From JABMMZ01 sp044377005 (GTDB taxonomy: Bacteria; Bacteroidota; Bacteroidia; NS11-12g; UBA955), in NCBI GenBank assembly GCA_044377005.1, contig JBILJV010000031.1, positions 1-25,057 on the forward strand: DNA of 25,057 bases, given 5' to 3'. The notes below the pieces were generated by a model that was not told the DNA's origin, made no database searches, and saw nothing but the letters and a program-made list of their open reading frames with translations. The number at the start of each line of letters is the position of its first letter. Position 1 is the first letter of the stretch. Made by a program: the position numbers and the translations under genes. Positions 15,021 through 24,000 of this stretch are shown here, in pieces.

Positions 15021-16634
15021 CTAGTAAAGGCCTAATTTTCGTTCTTTGATGGATTCATCTTCTAAAAATTCATCGTAAGTGGCAAATTTATCTATCATAC
15101 CATTTGGTCCAATTTCTATAATACGATTGGCAACTGTATTCATAAACTCATGGTCATGCGAATAAAACAAAATCGTACCTTTATAATCTATAAAACTATT
15201 GTTTAAGGATTGTATACTTTCCAAATCCAAGTGATTCGTAGGCTCATCTGCAATAATCAAGTTAGGACTTTCTAACATGGATTTACTCATCATACATCTC
15301 ACTTTTTCACCACCACTAAGTACTTTAGCTTTCTTTAAACTTTCCTCTCCACTGAACAACATTCTTCCTAAAAAACCTCTGATAAAAGTTTCATCTTTCT
15401 CTTGTGAATATTGGCGCAACCAATCTACTAAGCTTAAATCAACACCTTCAAAATAAGGGGAATTATCATTGGGAATGTATGTTTTTTTAATGGTTACACC
15501 CCACTCAATATTGCCATTTTTTGCTTGATCCTGACCCGCCAAACATTCGAACAATTTGGTGATTGCCAAGGCGTTTTTCGATAAGAAAGCAACTTTATCG
15601 CCTTTGTTAATGATAAAATTTAATCCACTAAATAAAGTTGTACCATCGTGAACATAAGATAAATTTTCAACACTTAATACTTGGTCACCAGCCTCACGTT
15701 CGGGAGTAAAAAAGATTCCTGGATATTTTCTGGTAGATGGTTTAATTTCTTCAATGTCCAATTTGTCTATCATTTTACGACGGCTTGTGGCTTGTTTGCT
15801 TTTGGCAACGTTTGCACTAAAACGCTGAATGAAATCCATTAATTCTTTCTTTTTTTCTTCTGCTTTTTTGTTTTGGTCAGAACGTTGTTTTAAGGCCAAC
15901 TGACTGCTTTGGTACCAAAACGAGTAGTTACCTGTAAAAACTTGAATTTTATTAAAGTCAATATCAGCAACATGGGTACAAACAGTGTCTAAGAAGTGTC
16001 TATCGTGAGAAACGACTAAAACGATATTTTCGAAATTGATAAGGAAATCTTCTAACCAAGCAATAGTGTCTACATCCAAGTCATTCGTAGGCTCGTCCAT
16101 TAACAAAATATCAGGATTCCCAAACAATGCTTGTGCTAACAAAACACGTACTTTTTGGTTGTTATTTAATTCATGTAAGGTTTTGAAATGTAATTCTTCT
16201 GTAACGCCAAGACCACTTAGAAGGGAAGCCGCATCACTATCTGCATTCCATCCTTCCATTTCACCATATTTTTCTTCCAACTCACTTGCTCTTATGCCAT
16301 CTTCGTCAGAAAAATCTTCTTTGGCATACAAAGCTTCTTTTTCTTTGATAATGCTATAAAGTTCTTTGTTACCCATAATAACAGTTTCTAAAACTTGAAA
16401 CTCGTCAAATTCAAAGTGATTTTGTTTTAATACACTCATCCGTTTGCCTTTTTCTATATCAACATGACCTGTAGTGGCATCTATTTCTCCAGATAGGATT
16501 TTTAAGAAAGTGGATTTTCCGGCACCATTTGCGCCAATAACACCATAACAATTACCTGGAACAAATTTGACATTTACTTCGTCAAAAAGAACTCTTTTAC
16601 CATATCTTAGGGATACATTTGAAACTGAAATCAT
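15021..16634 (-). CDS. ABC-F family ATPase, YbiT-like
   Basis: A 537-residue cytosolic protein with two ABC domains and no membrane part. It is close to E. coli YbiT in length and motifs, and ABC-F proteins bind the ribosomal E site. NBD1 has a canonical Walker A GANGAGKST (34-42) and Walker B LLMDEPTND (Asp180, Glu181), but its signature reads LNNNQK (156-161) rather than LSGGQ/E. A lysine- and arginine-rich linker follows at about 245-300. NBD2 has a canonical SGGEK signature (440-444) and Walker B IIADEPTNHLD (Asp463, Glu464), but its Walker A reads SKNALAIT (352-359), without the usual glycines and catalytic lysine. Both departures fall in the same composite ATP site. The last residues lack the C-terminal extension typical of resistance ABC-F proteins. 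Confidence 0.92.
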   Translation of the reverse strand: MISVSNVSLRYGKRVLFDEVNVKFVPGNCYGVIGANGAGKSTFLKILSGEIDATTGHVDIEKGKRMSVLKQNHFEFDEFQVLETVIMGNKELYSIIKEKEALYAKEDFSDEDGIRASELEEKYGEMEGWNADSDAASLLSGLGVTEELHFKTLHELNNNQKVRVLLAQALFGNPDILLMDEPTNDLDVDTIAWLEDFLINFENIVLVVSHDRHFLDTVCTHVADIDFNKIQVFTGNYSFWYQSSQLALKQRSDQNKKAEEKKKELMDFIQRFSANVAKSKQATSRRKMIDKLDIEEIKPSTRKYPGIFFTPEREAGDQVLSVENLSYVHDGTTLFSGLNFIINKGDKVAFLSKNALAITKLFECLAGQDQAKNGNIEWGVTIKKTYIPNDNSPYFEGVDLSLVDWLRQYSQEKDETFIRGFLGRMLFSGEESLKKAKVLSGGEKVRCMMSKSMLESPNLIIADEPTNHLDLESIQSLNNSFIDYKGTILFYSHDHEFMNTVANRIIEIGPNGMIDKFATYDEFLEDESIKERKLGLY

Positions 16635-16657
16635 TGATTTTTTATTTTTTGCGTCTG

Positions 16658-16665
16658 CAAAGATA
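16658..16665 (-). promoter_or_regulatory. -7 box (TATCTTTG, minus strand) of the ABC-F gene
   Basis: A TAnnTTTG match on the minus strand, 23 bases upstream of the ABC-F ATG (16634), giving a leader of about 20 bases. It would serve the ABC-F and membrane-protein pair. Confidence 0.52.
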
Positions 16666-16882
16666 CTTAAAAATAAACATTCCCATTTTAGAACTTGATT
16701 GTGGAAATTTTTTTATTTTTTAGTACAATATAATTGCTTTTTATATTAACTAAATGTTTTTCATATAACTGACACGAAAAAGTGCCCAGTATAAATATTA
16801 CACGAAGAGGCGATATTGTAAAATATATTGTCAGAAGAGTGTAATTTTTTTAAAAAATGCATTAATTGTAAAAACTTAATTA

Positions 16883-16890
16883 TACTTTTG
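16883..16890 (+). promoter_or_regulatory. -7 box (TACTTTTG) of the T9SS cargo pair
   Basis: A TAnnTTTG match 52 bases before the ATG at 16943. A TTG at 16866-16868 could be a -33 element, but the 14-base spacing is short. The predicted leader of about 48 bases is the longest in the window. Confidence 0.52.
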
Positions 16891-16894
16891 CTTA

Positions 16895-16916
16895 CTTGAT
16901 TTGTTATTAAATCAAG
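16895..16916 (+). repeat. Hairpin in the 5' leader of the beta-helix/PKD gene
   Basis: The perfect 8-bp arms CTTGATTT (16895-16902) and AAATCAAG (16909-16916) enclose the loop GTTATT. The hairpin begins 4 bases after the -7 box, at the predicted 5' end of the mRNA, and is followed by GCTTTTAT. It could stabilise the transcript's 5' end or act as a weak attenuator. A TTG at 16901 lies inside the stem and is therefore a poor start codon. Confidence 0.5.
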
Positions 16917-16942
16917 GCTTTTATATTAATTTTATTACTTTT

Positions 16943-19900
16943 ATGCATCAATATCTACTCAAACTCAAAATTCAAAAAAAATTGCGACTTTTCTTTGTTG
17001 CAATGGCTTTTTTGGTTTTAACACCAAGCTTACAAGCCTTTCCTGGTGGTACTTACACCATCAATCCATCAGTAGCTGCCTCAAGTTCAAACTACCTTAG
17101 TTTCACAGCCTTTTCAAACGATTTAAGAAATATTGCACGTGGTGATGGTGGAACAGCAAATTATGCTTTAGGTGGCGCAGGTTTACAAGGCAATGTTACA
17201 GTAAATGTAACTCCAGGAACTTACAATGAACGTTTATTATTAACCGCCATCGTTGGTTCATCAGCCACTCGTCGTGTTACAATCAATGGTAATGGGGCTA
17301 TTTTAAACTTTGCGCCTATCTCAACTACAGATGCTGGAGTTGTTGATTTAAATGGAACAGACTTTTTTACTTTTAATAATTTGGAAGTAAGAATGAACCA
17401 AACTACTTATGGCTATTGTTTTTGGTTCAGAAATGCTGCAGATTTTAATATCGTTAAAAATTGCAAATTGAGATGCGATAATATTACGGGTATTCCGAAT
17501 GTAGGAAGTGCTTACATATGGATGACGAATGGTACTACCGGAAGTGCTTCGGGTAATTTTGGTAATAATAATTTAGTTGATAGCTGTGATATGCGATCAG
17601 GCAATGGTTTAAACCATGGTCCTTATTATGGAGTTAATATGTATGGTATTACGACCCCTGCGGCTTCTAATGCTGGAAATAACAATGTTATTTCTAATAG
17701 TTTAATAAGGGATTTTTATTTGTACGGTATCAATCATCCATATACCTATAATACTACTATCAGAAACAATACCATTACCAATCAAGGAAGAACTAGTTTG
17801 TTTACAACTAAATATGGTTTATATACGATAACGGGTACATTTATTACTGAAAATAATAGAATTTACAATTTGAATGGTAATACACCACAAGCATCCGTTA
17901 TATACCCTATCTATATCAGCATGAGTAGTACTTCTGTGCCAATTATGAATTCAAGAATTACAAACAATTGGATTTATGATTTTGGAACATCTACTTTACA
18001 ATGCTATATGTATTGGTACTCAGCTTATTTAAATCCAGCGATTTCTCTTGATGTAGATTTTAATACAATTGCCTTTGATTATCCTACTACTGTTAGCAAT
18101 ACTAGTACTATTGTAAGAAATGTTCAAGGAAGTTGGTTTAGAAATTTTAGAAACAATATTCTATATAATAACATTGGTGGTAGTGGGTCTAAATGGTTAA
18201 TTTATGACCAAGCAACTACAGCCACATCTACATACAGATGGACTACCTATCAAAACAATTGTTTGTTTTTTGGACCTAATGCAGGAGGTAATCTTAATTA
18301 TGGATGGGGTGTTTTAAATTCTGCAGCAACTGCAACAGGAGATATTTCAAATATGCAAGCTATGTATGCAGCAAGTTTCCCTAGTTCAAATATTGCAACC
18401 AATCCTAATTTTATTAGTAATAACCCAGCATCCATCGATTTAACACCTCGCTCATTGTCTATGGCCAATAAAGGATTAGCTATTTCAGGGTTAACTATCG
18501 ATAATATTGGTGTTACAAGAGGTACAGTGCCTGACATTGGTGCATTAGAATATTCAGCTGATATTTCTATCACTGCGTTTAATTTAAATTTCCCAGTTCC
18601 TTCTTGTTCTGGATTTACCTCTGCCATCAGTGGTACATTAAGAAATAATTCACCTTTCACAATTTCTAATCCTGAAGTTGCATACGCTATTAACTATGGA
18701 CCAAAAATTGTTTATACAGTTCCTGGAAATATTGCACCTAATACATCTATCAATTTTTCTTTCCCAAATCCACATGTGTTTAGTATCCCAGGTCTTACAA
18801 GAGTTCGTTTGTTTAACAGTGGTGGAGATGATAATTTAACGAACGATACTTTATTAACTTCAACAACCATTACACCAGCACCAGGTGGGTCAGTTGTTAC
18901 TCACAATACATCTTTGTCTTCTGCTTCATCAATTTTTGATATAACAGGCAAACCTGACGTAACTTTCAGAAATGAAAAATTAGTGTATGACCTAAGTGAA
19001 CCATCTCGTTTAGGATACACCAATGCAGATTATGGAATCAAGTGGAGAGCATTTGTAAGTGCAAAATCAATTAATGGCCTAAATGCCAATGCGCTAATTT
19101 CTGGAAATGGTTCTGCTCCTTACAGAGCAACTTTTGAACCAACTGCTGCTTGGGAAGATAGTATTATTGAAGTGTCAATTAGAGTGTTGAGTTTAGAAAC
19201 ATTCTGTGATACAGTTTTCAAAAGAAGAGTGCTTGTTGCACCAAAAGCTAATGTAGATTTTATTATTCCTAATCCACTTTGCGAGCGTACTGATAATGTG
19301 TTTGAAAATGAAACAACTGTTAGTAGTGGTTCGGTTGAGTATGAGTGGAGTTTTGGTGATGCAACACCAAATTCTCAAGAAGCAAATCCTGCTCACAGAT
19401 ACGCAACATATGGCACTTACCAATTAACCCTTACCGCTACCACAAAACCTTACAATTTTGTAACGAGTAAAACAGTTTCAATTGATGTAACAGAAATGCC
19501 GATAGCAAGTATTATTAATACCAATAAATGTGAGGGTGTAGCTGTTGTATTAGGAAATGGAACAGCTTATGCCGGTTCAGGAACTACCGTTTACAAATGG
19601 TCTTTCAGTGACGGTTCTGCAGATATTACTACTTCTACTAGAGCTGCAGTAAATAAAAAATTCAATTCACCAGGAGCATACAGAGTAACTCTTCAAGCTA
19701 CTGCCGATGGATGTACAGACAAAGTAACTAAAACCGTTTATCAATTTGCAAAACCAAATGCTGCATTCGTAAAAGCACAAGGAGATTGTTTGAATGATGA
19801 GTTTAAATTTACAAATCAATCAGCTATTGCACTTGGTAATTTTGGTAACAAATGGGATTTTAATGACAATGGAAATATTGCTTCAGACTTCAGTCCAAGC

Positions 19901-21001
19901 TATTCTTTCCAATCTGCAGGAACTAAAAAAGTAACGTTGGTTACAGTTTCTGAATTTGGATGTTTGGATACTGCTGAACTTACAATCAATGTTAAACAAA
20001 TTCCAACAACAGATTTTTCTTTCCCTTTTGCTTGCGATAGAACTCCTACTCCATTTTCTAATAATACTAACTTAAATGGAGAAACATTGAAATCTTATTC
20101 TTGGAACTTGGGTCAAGGTGCACCAAATACCCAATTTGCTCCAGTTGTAAATTGGTCTGGTTTAGGTCAACGTAATGTAACCTTAACGACTACACTTTTA
20201 AACGGATGTAGCACTCAAGTAACTAAATCTATCAATGTTGGAGTTCAACCATTGGCTGATTTTGAATTTGAAACCAAATGTGAAGGTAGTGAAATTCCAT
20301 TTACTAACTTAACGACATTCCCTAAAGGTAAAATCAATTACAAATGGAATTTTGGTGACAATACCACTTCTAATAATGCAGCTCCGGTTCATACTTATGC
20401 TTCTGGACAAACATACTCTGTGAAATTAGTAGCGTCTATTGAAGATGGTTGTTCTGACTCTACTGTTAAAGTTGTTAATATTGCTCAATTGCCACAAACT
20501 TGTGATTTTAATATAACACGTAACTGGAATGCAGGTGCAAGAGCATTTAATTTCACTCCAATTGGAGGTTCATCTAATGGGTTGTCTTACAAATGGATAA
20601 CAGGTGATGGAAATAGACTTAGCACTAATGCAACTGGTGCGTCATATTCTTATGCAGCTGACATTCAATATTGCGTAACTATGGTCGCTTCTACACCTGA
20701 TGGTTGCGAATGTTCTGCAACTAAATGTATTGACATTTCTACCGATGTAAACCAAATCAGTCAGTTTAAATTTAACATGTATCCTAATCCTTCTAATGGT
20801 CAGTTTACCATTCAAACCGATGAGGCTTTGGTGAATCAAGAAGTACAAATCTTTAATACCATTGGTGAATTAGTAGCAACAGTTCAATTAAATTCAAGCA
20901 ATACATTAATTAATTTATCTCATTTAAACAGCGGTGTTTACATGGTTAAATTATCAGCCAACAATCAAGTTATCAATCAAAAAATAAATATCATTAAATA
21001 G
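16943..21001 (+). CDS. Giant secreted T9SS cargo protein: beta-helix region, six PKD domains, type A sorting domain
   Basis: A 1352-residue surface or secreted protein. I chose the ATG at 16943 rather than an in-frame TTG at 16901, because it gives a clean signal peptide (basic MHQYLLKLKIQKKLRL, hydrophobic core, cleavage near SLQA-FP). About residues 32-560 look like a right-handed parallel beta-helix (GTYNERLLL, repeated N-rich turns), then a linker beta domain to about 765. Six PKD-like domains begin near 771, 855, 938, 1023, 1105 and 1186. Most contain a WxFG(D)-type strand and a conserved Cys pair, the second in a DGC or NGC turn. The last 78 residues are a T9SS type A sorting domain (MYPNPSNGQFTIQ, ending VINQKINIIK). 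Export by the Sec system, then T9SS, is expected. No catalytic site is evident; adhesion or polymer binding is the likeliest role. Confidence 0.88.
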   Translation: MHQYLLKLKIQKKLRLFFVAMAFLVLTPSLQAFPGGTYTINPSVAASSSNYLSFTAFSNDLRNIARGDGGTANYALGGAGLQGNVTVNVTPGTYNERLLLTAIVGSSATRRVTINGNGAILNFAPISTTDAGVVDLNGTDFFTFNNLEVRMNQTTYGYCFWFRNAADFNIVKNCKLRCDNITGIPNVGSAYIWMTNGTTGSASGNFGNNNLVDSCDMRSGNGLNHGPYYGVNMYGITTPAASNAGNNNVISNSLIRDFYLYGINHPYTYNTTIRNNTITNQGRTSLFTTKYGLYTITGTFITENNRIYNLNGNTPQASVIYPIYISMSSTSVPIMNSRITNNWIYDFGTSTLQCYMYWYSAYLNPAISLDVDFNTIAFDYPTTVSNTSTIVRNVQGSWFRNFRNNILYNNIGGSGSKWLIYDQATTATSTYRWTTYQNNCLFFGPNAGGNLNYGWGVLNSAATATGDISNMQAMYAASFPSSNIATNPNFISNNPASIDLTPRSLSMANKGLAISGLTIDNIGVTRGTVPDIGALEYSADISITAFNLNFPVPSCSGFTSAISGTLRNNSPFTISNPEVAYAINYGPKIVYTVPGNIAPNTSINFSFPNPHVFSIPGLTRVRLFNSGGDDNLTNDTLLTSTTITPAPGGSVVTHNTSLSSASSIFDITGKPDVTFRNEKLVYDLSEPSRLGYTNADYGIKWRAFVSAKSINGLNANALISGNGSAPYRATFEPTAAWEDSIIEVSIRVLSLETFCDTVFKRRVLVAPKANVDFIIPNPLCERTDNVFENETTVSSGSVEYEWSFGDATPNSQEANPAHRYATYGTYQLTLTATTKPYNFVTSKTVSIDVTEMPIASIINTNKCEGVAVVLGNGTAYAGSGTTVYKWSFSDGSADITTSTRAAVNKKFNSPGAYRVTLQATADGCTDKVTKTVYQFAKPNAAFVKAQGDCLNDEFKFTNQSAIALGNFGNKWDFNDNGNIASDFSPSYSFQSAGTKKVTLVTVSEFGCLDTAELTINVKQIPTTDFSFPFACDRTPTPFSNNTNLNGETLKSYSWNLGQGAPNTQFAPVVNWSGLGQRNVTLTTTLLNGCSTQVTKSINVGVQPLADFEFETKCEGSEIPFTNLTTFPKGKINYKWNFGDNTTSNNAAPVHTYASGQTYSVKLVASIEDGCSDSTVKVVNIAQLPQTCDFNITRNWNAGARAFNFTPIGGSSNGLSYKWITGDGNRLSTNATGASYSYAADIQYCVTMVASTPDGCECSATKCIDISTDVNQISQFKFNMYPNPSNGQFTIQTDEALVNQEVQIFNTIGELVATVQLNSSNTLINLSHLNSGVYMVKLSANNQVINQKINIIK

Positions 21002-21028
21002 TCCCAATTCCCTAATCAAATATTTCGT

Positions 21029-24000
21029 ATGAAATCAAATAATCAATTTAAATCAATTACCAACAATCTAGGATTACTAGTAATGGTAATGTTATGGGCC
21101 ATTTTGCCAAATGCTTATGGTCAGTACTGTGCATCTAATGCAACAAGCACTACAGATGAGTTCATCTCTAATGTAAGGTTAGTACAAGGAAGCAATGTTT
21201 TATTAAACAATAATACTTTTCAACCTGCAACTACAGTTTGTGCAACTTATACTGATTTTACATCTATGCCTGCAATTCCTATGTCTGCAGGTGCTACCTA
21301 CACAGTTAGTGTAACAGTTGGATATTGTGGTACAGGTGCTTTTACAAACCAAGCTTTAGTTTGGATAGATTACAATAGAAACAATACTTTTGAAGCTTCA
21401 GAAGCGGTGCGTTCAACACCATTCGCTGGTGCTGCTGGTGTTAGAGATATTAGTTATACATTTACAGTGCCATGTAATATCAGTCCAGGAAATACCAGAA
21501 TGCGTTGTGTGTTAATAGAAACAACAACTATGACAAATCCTGGAAGTGCTTGTGGGACTTACACTTGGGGTGAAACAGAAGATTACACTATTAATCTACA
21601 ATTACCTACTCAATTGTCTTCTAACTTTGCTGCCCCTTCTTCTGCTTGGGTAAAATCAGTGGTTAAATTTGTAAACTCAAACCAAACTGGATATATCTCT
21701 CATACTTGGGATGCTAACTTGGATGGTGTAGATGCGCCAAACAGTGTTAACTTTAATTATACTTGGAACACTGGTGGAACTAAATGTGTAAAATTAAGAA
21801 GCACCAACTGCTTAGGTAGTGACAGTACAACAAAATGTTTAACCATTAATGTACCTACAGTAGTGCCTGATGCTCAATTCGTAGCGGACAGAGTCGTAGT
21901 GGAACAATATGATAAAGTAAAATTATTCGATTTATCTGATTTTGGTCCTTATCAATGGGATTGGCAAGTTTATGACTCTACCGACGTCAATGATGTTAAG
22001 AATGTAGCATCTGGTGATGTGGATCCTGATCCAGATAACAATGGTTCAAATGCTATTTCTCAAAATCCAGAATTTGCATTTTACAGACCGGGTTGCTATA
22101 CAGTTGTTTTAACGGCTAGAAACGACATTGGATTGTCGGCTCCTAAACGCAAAGTTTGTTACATCACTGTAACTTTACCTACTCAATATTTATTAGGTTT
22201 TGGTTCATATGGTCCAAATAACGATAACGTGGTTGAAAGCCCTTCAGGAACAATCATTGATAATGGTGGAACAGGTTTAAATTATGGCAATAATCAAGGT
22301 TTGGGAACCCGTTCTTTTGTTCGTATTACGCCTTGTAATGCAAAGAAAATTACCTTAACAATGTCTCAATTAAAATTTGCTGACAAATCTGATATTTTAA
22401 CTGTATGGGATGGTAAAACACCAGGTGGTGCAGGTTCTACTCAATTAGCAGCATGGACAAATGGTAATACAACACCTCGTTCAGTAACTGCAACTAGTGG
22501 AAGTATGTATATACTATTTGTTTCAAATGGAACTGCTGTTGACTCTGGATACATCGGAACTTATGTATCAGAATTAGCATCAGCAAATCCTCCAACACCA
22601 ACATTTACACCTTCTACGACTCCTTCATACAACAATACTCCAGTTAGATTTACCAATACAACTCAAAATGTAGTTGGTGTTCCAACTTGGACTTGGACAG
22701 TAGATGGTGACTTAGTAGGTATATATGACCGTCAAGATTTTAATTATAACTTTACTACTGATGGTAATTACAATGTTTGTTTAGAAGTTAAATCTTGTGT
22801 AGGTAATAGAAAATCTTGTAACACTATTTCTGTTGTTACACCTCAAACTCAAACTTCTTTAGACATTGCAGCTTCAAATAGAAGACCAAATGTAAATACA
22901 GACATCGTTAGATTAATGCCTATTTCAGACAATGCCAACCGTTTCGAATGGTCTATTTTCCCAACTACTTACACTTTGTTGAATGCACCATCTAGTCCTT
23001 CAGCATCTGGAACTGGATTTGTTTATTACAGAAGTACACCTGGAGATTCTATCCCTACTCCAATGATTAGATTCAACCAACCAGGTTGCTATACCATTAC
23101 TTTAAAAGCATGGAACAGCAACAATAAAAATGCAACTGAAAAAACAATTGTTAAAAATCAGTTCGTTTGCGCGGTTCAATACTGTAACCCTAGTTCTTTT
23201 GTTAGCGCTGCTGATTTAACGATTAATAAAGTGGTTTTAGCCGATGGGAACAACACATTAATTGATAACTATACTACCAATACTAATGCTTATTTAAATT
23301 TCACCAATAAAGTTGCAAACTTAACTTATGGTAAAACATATAGCATTCAAGTGTCAAGAAATACCAATGCTGATCCAGCCAATAGAAAAGGTTGGATAGA
23401 TTGGAACATAGATGGTGACTTTGATGATGCAGATGAAGAAATTTTCTTTGAATCTTCAACAAGCAATTTGTCTTATACAGCTAATTTTACTGTTCCAAGT
23501 ATAAGTAAATCTTTTGAAGGTACAACCCGTTTAAGATTAGCAATTAACTTCAATAATTCAAATACTACACCATGTGGACCAGTAACTGCAGGTCAATACC
23601 ACGATTATGGAATTGTGTTGTTTAATGACAACATCAAACCAGTGATTACTTTATTAGGTAATGATACCGTAAGAATGGAAGTTGGTGGAACTTATACTGA
23701 TGCTGGTGCAACAGGATTTGATGCTTCAGAAGGTGATATCACTTCAAAAATTGTTACTAACAATGATTTAGATGTATCAGTAACTGGTATTTATTCATAT
23801 GAATACAATTTAACTGATAATTCAGGAAATAAAGCAGAAACCAAATACAGAGTTATAGTTGTTGTTAATGATATGACTCCTCCTACAATTACTCTAAACC
23901 CTGGAAGTTCAACTTGTATTGAAGTTGACCGAAATAATACGCCTTATGTTGATCCAGGTGCTACAGCATCAAACACTAATCCATTTGTCAATTTAACTTC

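Larger units (their letters stand above)
16635..16942. other. Divergent AT-rich intergenic region with short repeats
   Basis: This 308-base gap separates the ABC-F gene (leftward) from the beta-helix/PKD gene (rightward). It holds a promoter box for each side, no ORF I would defend and no RNA gene that I recognise. Short repeats cluster in its middle: ATATTGT at 16813-16819 and 16825-16831 with an inverted copy at 16725-16731, ACACGAA at 16772-16778 and 16800-16806, GAAGAG at 16804-16809 and 16834-16839, and inverted arms ATTACAC (16797-16803) and GTGTAAT (16839-16845), the latter running into seven T. Confidence 0.6.

Noticed and set aside
16901..16942. TTG-initiated 14-residue N-terminal extension of the beta-helix/PKD protein
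   Set aside because: The TTG lies inside a leader hairpin and the ATG at 16943 gives a proper signal peptide; the extension would put extra hydrophobic residues ahead of the basic n-region.
18298..18660. 120-codon minus-strand ORF inside the beta-helix/PKD gene
   Set aside because: Low-complexity translation antisense to a continuous cargo ORF; no motif or initiation context.
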